This document shows, in pieces, positions 1 to 6,935 of a stretch of DNA of 15,035 nt. The notes under the pieces are model-generated. The model was not told the origin of the DNA. It ran no database searches and saw nothing but the letters and a program-made list of their open reading frames with translations. The position numbers and the translations under genes were made by a program. The DNA comes from an uncultured Oscillospiraceae bacterium (lineage in GTDB: Bacteria > Bacillota > Clostridia > Oscillospirales > Oscillospiraceae): contig CALWXI010000235.1 in NCBI GenBank assembly GCA_944385455.1, positions 1 through 15,035 of the forward strand, read 5' to 3'. How positions within the stretch are numbered: position 1 is the first letter of the stretch; each line of letters starts with the position of its first letter.

Positions 1-59
1 TAGTTTCTCCTGTATTTCAAACTATTTTCGCAGGGATTGAAGTGGCAAAACCGGTTTCC

Positions 60-91
60 AAAAAGGAGCGGAGACAGATGTCCCCGCTCCT
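60..91 (-). terminator. Rho-independent terminator of the DUF819-M19 operon
   Basis: On the minus strand a 13-bp stem (79-91 with 64-76, one G-T wobble) is followed by a run of five Ts (plus-strand A60-A64). It begins one base after the dipeptidase stop codon, so it is placed to end that transcript. The remaining sequence to the window edge (1-57) is AT-richer and shows no gene I can support. Confidence 0.85.
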
Positions 92-92
92 C

Positions 93-1052
93 TCAAAGCA
101 AACGCAGAAAATTCTCCCGGGCGATCATCCGCCGCTCCGCCAGGGTCATCCCCAGCTGCTCCAGCCAGTAAAAGAGGTTCCCGATCCGCGAGCAGTCCTC
201 CAGGCCCTCCGCTCCCTCGTTGCCGGGTCCGAAAAATTCGCAGAAGTCGAACCCGCAGGCCACGTGCTCTACCCCCATCACCTCCGCCATGTGAACGGCA
301 TGAAGAGCCAGTGTCCGGGCCGTCTGTCCGGCCGGATCGGTGTGGACGAAGCCGTGGTATACGTTCAGCCCCACCACGCCGCCGGTATCCCGGATAGCCC
401 GGAGCTGATCGTCCGTCAGGTTCCGGGGCACCGGGCACAGGGCGCGGCAGTTGGAGTGGGACGCGATCACCGGACCCTCTGCCAGCTCCAGTACGTCCCA
501 GAAGCCGCCGTCGCTGAGGTGGGACACATCCACCACCATCCCCCGCGCCTGCATCCGGCGCACCGCCTCCCGGCCCAGGTCTGTCAAACCCTTTTCCGGA
601 TCGCCGCCGGCGCCGGCGGCCAGGGCATTCTCCTCGTTCCATGTCAGCATCCCCAGCCGGGCGCCCCAGTCGGCGTAGCGATCGATGCCGGTGAGATCCT
701 CCCCGATGGCCGCCATGCCTTCCACGCCCAGAAACGCGTACAGCTGCCCAGCAGCCCGGGCCGCCTCCGCCTCCGCCCGGGAATGGACCACCCGCAGCCA
801 GGGGCACTCCGCCAGCTCCGCCGCCGCGGCGTCCATCATGATACGGGTCCGGGCGGCGTCGCTGTCCGCCTCCGGCACCGTCTCCCAGAAGGTCTGCCCC
901 TGGGCCGCACTGGTCCACAGCGCCAGCACCAGTCCCTCCACACCGCCCCGGCACAGCCGGTCCCGGTGAAGGCGCTCCAGCACATGGGTCTCCCCCATGA
1001 GCCGCAGGCGGGTGACATCATATAAAACGTCGGAATGTCCGTCAAATACCAT
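93..1052 (-). CDS. Membrane-dipeptidase family protein (peptidase M19)
   Basis: A 319-residue zinc dipeptidase of family M19 (renal dipeptidase family), expected to hydrolyse dipeptides, often including those with D-residues. Visible metal-site candidates are H6 and D8 in DGHSD, the bridging E111 in FLGVEGM, H178 in VDVSHLSD and H199 in IASHSNCR, with D269 in ACGFDF as the likely catalytic-site Asp. There is no signal peptide and the HxD motif lies at the very N terminus, so the enzyme is probably cytoplasmic. The start at 1052 is chosen because an AGGGAG ribosome binding site lies just upstream and the frame then begins directly with the conserved motif; the same frame stays open further upstream inside the neighbour. 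It sits 11 bp downstream of the DUF819 gene and is surely co-transcribed with it. Family assignment is firm; the substrate is unknown. Confidence 0.93.
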   Translation of the reverse strand: MVFDGHSDVLYDVTRLRLMGETHVLERLHRDRLCRGGVEGLVLALWTSAAQGQTFWETVPEADSDAARTRIMMDAAAAELAECPWLRVVHSRAEAEAARAAGQLYAFLGVEGMAAIGEDLTGIDRYADWGARLGMLTWNEENALAAGAGGDPEKGLTDLGREAVRRMQARGMVVDVSHLSDGGFWDVLELAEGPVIASHSNCRALCPVPRNLTDDQLRAIRDTGGVVGLNVYHGFVHTDPAGQTARTLALHAVHMAEVMGVEHVACGFDFCEFFGPGNEGAEGLEDCSRIGNLFYWLEQLGMTLAERRMIARENFLRLL

Positions 1053-1063
1053 GTTCCGCTCCC

Positions 1064-2305
1064 TTACGCCCCCAGGATCCCTCCCACCAGGATGCCCAGG
1101 TATGTACCGATCACATAGCCGAAGGTGCCCACCAGCATCACCGGCCCCACCAGGGCGCTCCAGCCCTGGGAGATGGCCATGCCCGCGGCGGTGGTGGGAC
1201 CGCCGATGTTTGCGTTGGAGGCCAGGATGATGTCCTCCAGATCGAAGTGCAGCAGCTTGCCGCCCACGAAGCAAAAGAGCATATTCATCGCCACCATGAT
1301 GGCCGTGAAGGCCAGCAGCAGCGGCGTCTCTGTCAGGATCTTGGCCACGGATGCCGGCACCCCGATGACGAACAGGAAGAGATAGATGAAATAGGTCCCC
1401 ACCTCCTGCGCGCCGGAAAGCCGGGCCACCTGACGCTCACCCCAGGTGGCGCAGGCCATGGCCACGGTGGTGATCCATACATATTCGCTGCCGAAGAAGG
1501 TATGCAGCATGTGCAGCGCCACGCCGGTGTCCGGAATGGCGGCACTGACGGCGGCGGCGATCCCCTTGCCCGCGAACACCACTGCTGTGGAATACGCCAC
1601 ATCCATAGCGATGTCCTTCAGGGAGATGTCCTTGCGGCTCCAGTAAGCCGCCGCCTGGGTCCGGGCTCCCTGCAGGTCCCCGCTCTCCGCCACGGCGTCG
1701 ATGTGGGGATGGGTGTAGCGGCGCCGGAAGAACTTCATCCCCGCGAACAGCAGCAGCACGAAGAAATAAAGTGCCATCAGCAGATTGTCCGCCACAGTGG
1801 CGGCGCCGGCAATGCCGCCCGCGTCAAACTCCGTGGCCAGCGCCGCAAAGTTCACACCGCCGCCGATGTAGGACCCCGTCATCATGGCGGCCACCGCCTC
1901 CAGCTGCGGGATGTACGGATGCAGCAGCGCGTACGCCGCAAAGGCCCCGGCCACCGTGCCCGCCGCACCGATGAGGAAGATCACCATCATCCTCCCCGTC
2001 TCCCGCCAGATGCGCTTCATGTTGCACTGGAGCAGCAGCAGCGGGATGCCCAGCGGCACCGCGTAGCCCCAGATCACCTCGTCGTACAGTGGACAGCTGG
2101 TGGGAATGATGCTGAGGTTGGACGCCGCCAGGGCGATGAGCAGCGCGATGATGGCGCCGGAAATCCTGGACGCCCAGACATACTTCTGTTCCAGCCAGAT
2201 GGCGAAGGCAACCGATACCACCAGCAGCGTCAAAAGCGCCCAGGTGTCATCGGCCGCGATGAGGCTCTCACGCCCCAGAGTTTCCTGAAACCAGGATGCA
2301 AACAT
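1064..2305 (-). CDS. DUF819 family integral membrane protein (YjcL-like)
   Basis: A 413-residue, very hydrophobic protein with about ten or eleven predicted membrane segments. The sequence carries the glycine-rich stretches typical of DUF819: a GSYIGGGVNFAA motif in the middle and a second half with LASNANIGGPTTAAGMA. The two halves look like an inverted-repeat transporter fold, which is inference. No transport function is established for the family as far as I know. The start at 2305 is preferred over an ATG 26 codons upstream because a GGGAGGGA ribosome binding site lies 8-9 bases before it and the extra N terminus is polar and unlike the family. It is the first gene of an operon with the M19 dipeptidase, which suggests a role in moving peptides or amino acids. 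A putative promoter lies at 2355-2383. Confidence 0.9.
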   Translation of the reverse strand: MFASWFQETLGRESLIAADDTWALLTLLVVSVAFAIWLEQKYVWASRISGAIIALLIALAASNLSIIPTSCPLYDEVIWGYAVPLGIPLLLLQCNMKRIWRETGRMMVIFLIGAAGTVAGAFAAYALLHPYIPQLEAVAAMMTGSYIGGGVNFAALATEFDAGGIAGAATVADNLLMALYFFVLLLFAGMKFFRRRYTHPHIDAVAESGDLQGARTQAAAYWSRKDISLKDIAMDVAYSTAVVFAGKGIAAAVSAAIPDTGVALHMLHTFFGSEYVWITTVAMACATWGERQVARLSGAQEVGTYFIYLFLFVIGVPASVAKILTETPLLLAFTAIMVAMNMLFCFVGGKLLHFDLEDIILASNANIGGPTTAAGMAISQGWSALVGPVMLVGTFGYVIGTYLGILVGGILGA

Positions 2306-2354
2306 ACGCGTTCCCTCCCATTGCGCCCGCCCAAAGGGCGGACGAATTGTCCCC

Positions 2355-2383
2355 AGTATAGCCGCTTTCTTCCTTTCACGCAA
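2355..2383 (-). promoter_or_regulatory. Putative sigma-A promoter of the DUF819-M19 operon
   Basis: The minus strand reads TTGCGT, 17 bases, TATACT. The -10 matches the consensus at five of six positions; the -35 is weak (three of six). It lies about 50 bp upstream of the DUF819 start. A small hairpin (2327-2332 with 2336-2341) falls in the resulting 5' leader. Confidence 0.45.
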
Positions 2384-2440
2384 GCCCGCTTCAATTTTCG
2401 AATTTTTTTGCAGAAGCAGTTGTTTCTTTCATTTTTTCCC

Positions 2441-2469
2441 TTGACTTTTCTCTCAAATTCCTGTAAACT
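2441..2469 (+). promoter_or_regulatory. Putative sigma-A promoter of the ylxM-ffh operon
   Basis: TTGACT, a 17-base spacer and TAAACT lie in an AT-rich island of a GC-rich window. The -35 matches five of six consensus bases and the -10 four of six. It would start transcription about 40 bp before ylxM and is the only convincing plus-strand promoter for this cluster. Confidence 0.55.
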
Positions 2470-2515
2470 ATTTTCCGTTGTAAAGGCAGCTGGCTTTACA
2501 GAAAGGAGTGATCCC

Positions 2516-2881
2516 TTGAAAAATCAGACGTATCGCATGACCATGCTCTTCGATTTTTACGGAGAACTCCTGACAGACCGGCAGAAGGAATTCTTCGACC
2601 TCTATTACAATGAGGACCTGTCCCTGGCGGAGATCGCGGAAAACGCAGGCATCTCCCGGCAGGGCGTCCGGGACGTCATCGTCCGGGCGGAGGCCACCAT
2701 GCAGGAGGTGGAGGACAAAACCGGTATCATCCGGCGCTTTGAGGCCCAGCGCCCCCATCTGGACGCCATCGGGGCCGCCGCCGCCGAGATGAAGACCATC
2801 AACTTCCGCCGCTACGAGGACCCCCGGCTGACAGAGCTGGCGGACCTCATCAGCGGCGAGATCGCCGCATTGAAGGAATAA
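2516..2881 (+). CDS. ylxM: YlxM/p13-like DNA-binding protein, putative SRP accessory
   Basis: A 121-residue YlxM-family protein, normally encoded directly before ffh in Firmicutes and thought to assist signal recognition particle function. The N-terminal half has a sigma-70 region-4-like helix-turn-helix: the segment LTDRQKEFFDLYYNEDLSLA is followed by IAENAGISRQGVRDVIVRA (about residues 17-53). The C-terminal half is charged and helical. The start is taken as the TTG at 2516, which has AGGAG seven bases upstream; the first ATG (2537) has no comparable site. The frame is open far upstream, but that extension has no family resemblance. The stop is only 3 bp from the ffh ATG, so the two are translationally close. 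Identity is well supported by sequence and by position. Confidence 0.92.
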   Translation: MKNQTYRMTMLFDFYGELLTDRQKEFFDLYYNEDLSLAEIAENAGISRQGVRDVIVRAEATMQEVEDKTGIIRRFEAQRPHLDAIGAAAAEMKTINFRRYEDPRLTELADLISGEIAALKE

Positions 2882-2884
2882 GAC

Positions 2885-4240
2885 ATGGCATTTGAAGGAC
2901 TCACCGAAAAACTCAGCGCCACATTCAAGCGCCTGCGTGGCAAGGGACGCCTGACGGAAAATGATGTCCGGGAGGCCATGCGGGAGGTCCGCCTGGCACT
3001 GCTGGAGGCAGACGTGGGCTACAAGGTCGTCAAGGACTTTGTCGCCACCGTCACAGAGCGGGCCATCGGCACGGACGTGCTGGACAGCCTCACCCCCGCT
3101 CAGCAGGTCATCAAAATCGTCAATGAGGAACTGACGAACCTCATGGGCGGTGCCGGAGCCAAGCTCTCCATGGCCAACAGCGGACCCACCATCGTGATGA
3201 TGGTGGGCCTCCAGGGCGCCGGCAAGACCACCACCACCGCCAAGCTGGCGGGCCTCATGCGCAGACAGTACCAAAAGCGGCCTCTGCTGGCCGCCTGCGA
3301 CGTCTACCGCCCCGCCGCCATCGAACAGCTGAAGGTGGTGGGCGCTCAGCTGGATCTGCCGGTCTTTGAGGAGGGCCAGGGCGACCCTGTGAAAATCGCG
3401 GAGGACGCCATCCGCCACGCCAAAGACCACGGCAGCAGCATGGTCTTTCTGGACACCGCCGGCCGGCTCCACGTGGACGAGACGCTGATGGACGAGCTCA
3501 AGCGGATGAAGGCCGCCGTCCACCCCCACGAGATCCTGCTGGTGGTGGACGCCATGACCGGCCAGGACGCCGTGAACGCCGCCTCCGCCTTTGACGAAGC
3601 GCTGGGCATCGACGGCGTGGTCCTCACCAAGCTGGACGGCGACGCCCGGGGCGGCGCGGCCCTCTCCATCCGGGCGGCCACCGGCAAACCCATCAAGTTC
3701 GTGGGCACCGGCGAAAAGCTGGACATGATCGAGCCCTTCCACCCCGACCGCATGGCCTCCCGCATCCTGGGCATGGGCGACATGCTCTCCTTTATCGAAA
3801 AGGCCCAGGCGGCCTACGATGAAAAGCAGGCGGCCAAGCTGGAAGAGAAGCTGAAAAAGAACAGCTTTACCCTGCAGGACTATTTCGACCAGCTCCAGCA
3901 GATCCGGAACATGGGGGATCTCAGCCAGCTGGCAGGCATGATGCCCGGAGGCCTTGGCAGGCAGCTTCAGGGCGCCACCATCGACGACAAGGCCCCGGCC
4001 CACACCGAGGCCATCATCCTCTCCATGACGCCCCAGGAGCGGGAGAATCCCCAGATCCTGGCCGCCAGCCGCAAGCGGCGCATCGCCGCCGGCTGCGGAC
4101 TGACCGTGGCGGACGTGAACCGGCTCTTGAAGCAGTTCGAGATGATGCAGCAGCTGACCAAGCAGTTCAGCAAGGGCCGCCTTCCCCGCATGGGGCGGGG
4201 TCCCATGGGCGGCTTCGGCCGGAAGAAGCGGCTCAAATAA
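2885..4240 (+). CDS. ffh: Signal recognition particle protein Ffh (SRP54)
   Basis: A 451-residue SRP GTPase that binds the SRP RNA and signal sequences of nascent membrane proteins and docks with FtsY. The N domain spans about 1-90. The G domain shows the P-loop GLQGAGKTT (108-116), the DTAGR element (190-194) and TKLDGDARGG (248-257). The methionine-rich M domain runs from about 296 and ends in a basic Gly/Met-rich tail. The RNA-binding helix-turn-helix is present (about 395-414), but the usual GSG reads GCG (C404). Length is normal for the family. It follows ylxM by 3 bp and precedes rpsP by 66 bp. The usual upstream partners smc and ftsY are not adjacent; a divergent operon lies there instead. 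Confidence 0.98.
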   Translation: MAFEGLTEKLSATFKRLRGKGRLTENDVREAMREVRLALLEADVGYKVVKDFVATVTERAIGTDVLDSLTPAQQVIKIVNEELTNLMGGAGAKLSMANSGPTIVMMVGLQGAGKTTTTAKLAGLMRRQYQKRPLLAACDVYRPAAIEQLKVVGAQLDLPVFEEGQGDPVKIAEDAIRHAKDHGSSMVFLDTAGRLHVDETLMDELKRMKAAVHPHEILLVVDAMTGQDAVNAASAFDEALGIDGVVLTKLDGDARGGAALSIRAATGKPIKFVGTGEKLDMIEPFHPDRMASRILGMGDMLSFIEKAQAAYDEKQAAKLEEKLKKNSFTLQDYFDQLQQIRNMGDLSQLAGMMPGGLGRQLQGATIDDKAPAHTEAIILSMTPQERENPQILAASRKRRIAAGCGLTVADVNRLLKQFEMMQQLTKQFSKGRLPRMGRGPMGGFGRKKRLK

Positions 4241-4306
4241 CGGTATATAAGTGCACAGCATTTATAGATAAATTTTATTTCAACACAAATCTGGAGGTAC
4301 AACATC

Positions 4307-4546
4307 ATGGTCAAGATCAGACTGCGCCGCATGGGCGCCAAGAAGGCTCCTTTCTATCGCGTGGTGGTTGCCGACTCCCGCTTCCCCCGGGACGGCCGCT
4401 TCATCGAGGAGATCGGCACCTATAATCCCTGCGTCTCCCCCGCTGACATCAAGATCGACACGGAGCGCGCTCAGGCCTGGATCAAGTCCGGCGCTCAGCC
4501 CACCGATACCGTGCGGGCTCTGCTGAAAAAAGTGGAAGTCCTCTGA
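4307..4546 (+). CDS. rpsP: 30S ribosomal protein S16
   Basis: A 79-residue bS16 protein of normal length, with the canonical N terminus MVKIRLRRMGAKKAPFYRVV and the segment DGRFIEEIGTYNP. It binds 16S rRNA early in 30S assembly. A strong GGAGG lies 9 bases before the ATG. The 66-bp gap after ffh is strikingly AT-rich, but I could not find a convincing -35/-10 pair in it. An internal promoter or leader is possible, not shown. The khpA gene follows after 14 bp. Confidence 0.98.
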   Translation: MVKIRLRRMGAKKAPFYRVVVADSRFPRDGRFIEEIGTYNPCVSPADIKIDTERAQAWIKSGAQPTDTVRALLKKVEVL

Positions 4547-4560
4547 TCCGGAGGCGGATC

Positions 4561-4791
4561 ATGAAAGACTTGCTGCTCTATATCGCCAGAAACCTCGTGG
4601 ACGACCCGGACGCCGTCACCGTGACGGAGATCCAGGGCGACCAGGAACTGACGTTGGAGCTGCGCGTCGCCCCCGACGACATGGGCAAGGTCATCGGCCG
4701 TCAGGGCCGCATCGCAAAGGAGATCCGGACGGTGATCCGCTCCTACGCCCAGCGCACCGGCGTCAAGGTTTCCGTGGACATTGTTGACTGA
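4561..4791 (+). CDS. khpA: KH-domain RNA-binding protein KhpA
   Basis: A 76-residue single-KH-domain protein (YlqC/KhpA). The family binds RNA, and in several Firmicutes it pairs with KhpB/Jag to influence cell envelope growth and small RNA biology. The KH signature GKVIGRQGRIAKEIR lies at 42-56, with the GxxG loop GRQG at 46-49. A GGAGG lies six bases before the ATG and only 14 bp separate it from rpsP, the conserved order in this phylum. The stop codon's last base is the first base of the hairpin A tract that follows. Confidence 0.96.
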   Translation: MKDLLLYIARNLVDDPDAVTVTEIQGDQELTLELRVAPDDMGKVIGRQGRIAKEIRTVIRSYAQRTGVKVSVDIVD

Positions 4792-4828
4792 AAAAGGGGA
4801 GCGGTGCCGCGCACCGCTCCCCCTTTTT
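4791..4828 (+). terminator. Terminator or attenuator between khpA and rimM
   Basis: An 11-bp GC-rich stem (4796-4806 with 4812-4822, five-base loop) is extended by an A5/T5 pairing across one bulged C, and ends in five Ts (4824-4828). It has the form of an intrinsic terminator. No convincing promoter is visible between it and rimM, so partial readthrough into rimM-trmD is likely. The stem could in principle also act on the other strand. Confidence 0.75.
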
Positions 4829-4905
4829 CACCCCCCTTCCCGCTCCCCTGCCCACGCAGGCAAACGGGATTCCCCTGTCTTTATCAATGAAAAGGAGCCT
4901 TTCCC

Positions 4906-5412
4906 ATGAAACTGGAAACCATCCAAGTGGGCCGCATCGTCAACGCCCACGGCATCCGGGGCGAGGTCCGGGTCCTGCCCCGGGACGGCGACCCGGCCTT
5001 CCTCACGCAGTTCAAGACCTTTTTGCTGGACGGCCGGACCGTTACCCCCACCGCCTGCCATGTCCACAAGAGCGTGGTGCTGATGAAGCTCCCCGGCGTG
5101 GACGACATGAACGCCGCCCTGGCCCTGAAGGATCGCCCCCTTTTCATCCGCCGGGCCGACGCCCATCTGCCGGAGGGCACGTATTTTGACGACGAGCTGC
5201 TGGGCCTGGAGGTCTTTGACGCGGACACCGGCGCTCTGCTGGGAGAGCTGGTACGGGTGGAGCCGTATCCGGCCCATAAAATCTACACCGTCCGGGGAAA
5301 GCGGGAGTACCTGATTCCCGCCGTGCCGGAAGCCTTTGTCAAGTGTGTCGACATGGACGCCAACCGCATGGAGGTCCATGTCTGGGAAGGGATGGCCGCC
5401 GATGAACATTGA
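4906..5412 (+). CDS. rimM: 16S rRNA processing (ribosome maturation) factor RimM
   Basis: A 168-residue RimM, which binds ribosomal protein S19 and helps mature the 30S head domain. The N-terminal RimM domain shows VGRIVNAHGIRGEVRVLP at 6-23. The C-terminal PRC barrel shows LGLEVFDADTGALLGELV and later EYLIPAVPEAFVKCVDMD. Length is typical. An AAGGAG ribosome binding site lies eight bases before the ATG. It is separated from khpA by a 114-bp gap holding a terminator-like hairpin, and its end overlaps the trmD start by 11 bp, which points to coupled translation. Confidence 0.97.
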   Translation: MKLETIQVGRIVNAHGIRGEVRVLPRDGDPAFLTQFKTFLLDGRTVTPTACHVHKSVVLMKLPGVDDMNAALALKDRPLFIRRADAHLPEGTYFDDELLGLEVFDADTGALLGELVRVEPYPAHKIYTVRGKREYLIPAVPEAFVKCVDMDANRMEVHVWEGMAADEH

Positions 5413-6172
5413 CATCCTCACCCTCTTCCCAGACGCGGTGACCGCCTATACCGGCATCAGCATCCTGGGCCGGGCCCAGGAGCGGGGCCACATCGCCATC
5501 CGCGCCCACCAGATCCGGGAATATACCACCAACAAGCAGATGCAGGTGGACGACTACCCCTACGGCGGCGGCCGGGGCGCCGTTATGCAGGCGGACCCGC
5601 TGTACCGCTGCTGGGCCCACGTGGTGGAGGTCCACGGCCCCGGCCGCACCATTTTCCTGTCCCCCTGCGGCCGGACCTTCGATCAGTCCGTGGCACGGGA
5701 GCTGAAGGAGCGCTACGAACACCTGATTTTGGTCTGCGGCCACTACGAGGGCGTGGACCAGCGGTTCCTGGACGAGTGCGTGGACGAGGAAATCTCCATG
5801 GGGGATTTCGTTCTCACCGGCGGCGAGCTGCCGGCCATGGCCGTGGCGGACGCCGTGTGCCGCATGGTGCCCGGCGTGCTGCCGGACGCGGAGTGCTTTG
5901 AGGAGGAGTCCCACTGGAACGGCCTTCTGGAATATCCCCAGTACTCCCGCCCCGCCGTGTGGCACAACCGGGCGGTGCCGGAGATCCTGCTCTCCGGCGA
6001 CCACGGCAAGGTGGACGCCTGGCGGAAAAAGGAGAGCTACAAGCGCACCATGCGCCGACGCCCGGACCTCTTCGCCCGGTTCGATGAGAGCCAGCTGACC
6101 ACCAAGGCCCAGCGGAAGATTCTCCAGCAGGCCAAGGAGGAACTGGCGCAGGAAGACGCAGTGGAAGTCTGA
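5402..6172 (+). CDS. trmD: tRNA (guanine-N1)-methyltransferase TrmD
   Basis: A 256-residue SPOUT methyltransferase that makes m1G37 in tRNAs and prevents +1 frameshifting; it works as a dimer with a knotted SAM site. Visible family motifs are YGGGRGAVM (54-62), SPCGR (87-91), CGHYEGVDQR (112-121) and SMGDFVLTGGELP (132-144), then SHWNGLLEYPQYSRP. The start at 5402 begins with the conserved MNIDILTLFPD; the frame is open further upstream but only within rimM. Translation probably couples to rimM. The gene that often follows in Firmicutes, rplS, is absent here; instead a bidirectional terminator closes the unit. Confidence 0.98.
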   Translation: MNIDILTLFPDAVTAYTGISILGRAQERGHIAIRAHQIREYTTNKQMQVDDYPYGGGRGAVMQADPLYRCWAHVVEVHGPGRTIFLSPCGRTFDQSVARELKERYEHLILVCGHYEGVDQRFLDECVDEEISMGDFVLTGGELPAMAVADAVCRMVPGVLPDAECFEEESHWNGLLEYPQYSRPAVWHNRAVPEILLSGDHGKVDAWRKKESYKRTMRRRPDLFARFDESQLTTKAQRKILQQAKEELAQEDAVEV

Positions 6173-6177
6173 CAAGC

Positions 6178-6215
6178 AAAAAAGGCCGTACAGCAGCTGC
6201 TGTACGGCCTTTTTT
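6178..6215. terminator. Bidirectional terminator between trmD and spoIIR
   Basis: A perfect 13-bp palindrome (6184-6196 with 6197-6209) is flanked by six As on the left and six Ts on the right, so it reads as an intrinsic terminator on both strands. It starts 5 bp after the trmD stop, and its last T is part of the spoIIR stop codon. Confidence 0.9.
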
Positions 6216-6856
6216 CATCCTTCGAACCGTTCCCGCAGGGCCTCCCACAGCTCCACGGCCTTGAACTTCAGCACGTATCCCCGATCCTCCTCGGTGATGA
6301 GGGAAACCTCCTCTTCCGAAAGACCTCCAGCCATGGCCGCAGCGGGCACATCCGCCGCAGCGGCAGTACACAGAGGCGGAAACACCACGCACCACCAATT
6401 CTGTCCGCCGCCCTCTCCGATGATGACCCGCAGTGCCAGATAGGTCCCTGCCGGCAGGGTGAAGCCCTCATACTCTCGTGTGGGAAACACAGTCTCCTTC
6501 AGTTCCACCCGAACGGGATAATCATATCCGGCGGCGGCAATCTCCTCCGCCGCCACCCGCTCCAGCTCCAGCAGGTCTCCCCGGAGCAGCGCTTCCGCCT
6601 CCGCCCGGTCGGCGGACCGGGCCAGCAAACCCTCCGCCCGCTCCAGCACCTTGTCCCGTACCCGGAGCTTCAGCGCCTGATCCTCCTCCGAATCGGAATT
6701 GGCCAGCACATGGAGCCGCACCACCTTATCCGCCAGCTGGTCCCGGGCCTGCAGCGCCATGCCGCCGGTAAGCAGCAGTGCCGCCAGGCCCAAAAGTATC
6801 GTCACACGCAAAAGCACCCGTTTCCGTGGAGCGGTTTCCGCTGTTTTCATACGCAT
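6215..6856 (-). CDS. spoIIR: Stage II sporulation protein R (SpoIIR)
   Basis: A 213-residue SpoIIR, the signal protein made in the forespore that activates the protease SpoIIGA and so releases sigma-E in the mother cell. An N-terminal hydrophobic segment (about 15-35) acts as signal or anchor. The diagnostic regions are VVRLHVLANSDSEEDQALKL followed by RVRDKVL, and GTYLALRVIIGEGGGQNWWC followed by VVFPPLC. The ATG at 6856 has AAAGGA at good spacing; a second ATG two codons on is less well placed. It lies 75 bp downstream of ispE. In Bacillus the gene is read by sigma-F; I looked for a GTATA/GGnnAnAnT pair upstream and did not find a good one. This gene shows that the organism comes from a spore-forming lineage. 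Confidence 0.96.
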   Translation of the reverse strand: MRMKTAETAPRKRVLLRVTILLGLAALLLTGGMALQARDQLADKVVRLHVLANSDSEEDQALKLRVRDKVLERAEGLLARSADRAEAEALLRGDLLELERVAAEEIAAAGYDYPVRVELKETVFPTREYEGFTLPAGTYLALRVIIGEGGGQNWWCVVFPPLCTAAAADVPAAAMAGGLSEEEVSLITEEDRGYVLKFKAVELWEALRERFEG

Positions 6857-6907
6857 CGCGTTCCTTTCTCTGGATGTCTACGGACATCCTGGACAAAAAC
6901 ACGATGT

Positions 6908-6935
6908 TTTATACATAAAGTGGAATTTTTTTCAA
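6908..6935 (-). promoter_or_regulatory. Possible promoter of spoIIR overlapping the ispE stop
   Basis: On the minus strand TTGAAA, 16 bases, TATAAA: five of six matches in each hexamer. The -35 overlaps the ispE stop codon. It resembles a housekeeping promoter rather than the sigma-F type expected for spoIIR, so the assignment is uncertain. Confidence 0.35.

Noticed and set aside
1..57. Possible end of another gene at the left edge
   Set aside because: No frame with a recognisable product; the piece is short and AT-rich, so nothing can be supported.
2468..4261. Long minus-strand frame opposite ffh and ylxM
   Set aside because: Composition is typical of an antisense shadow (His, Gly, Val, Leu rich), and ylxM and ffh on the plus strand match their families over the full length.
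4241..4306. AT-rich gap before rpsP as an internal promoter or ribosomal protein leader
   Set aside because: TATAGA and TAAATT are present but no -35 at acceptable spacing, and no convincing leader structure was seen.
6857..6931. Sigma-F promoter for spoIIR
   Set aside because: A GTATA occurs on the minus strand but no GGnnAnAnT follows at about 15 bases.
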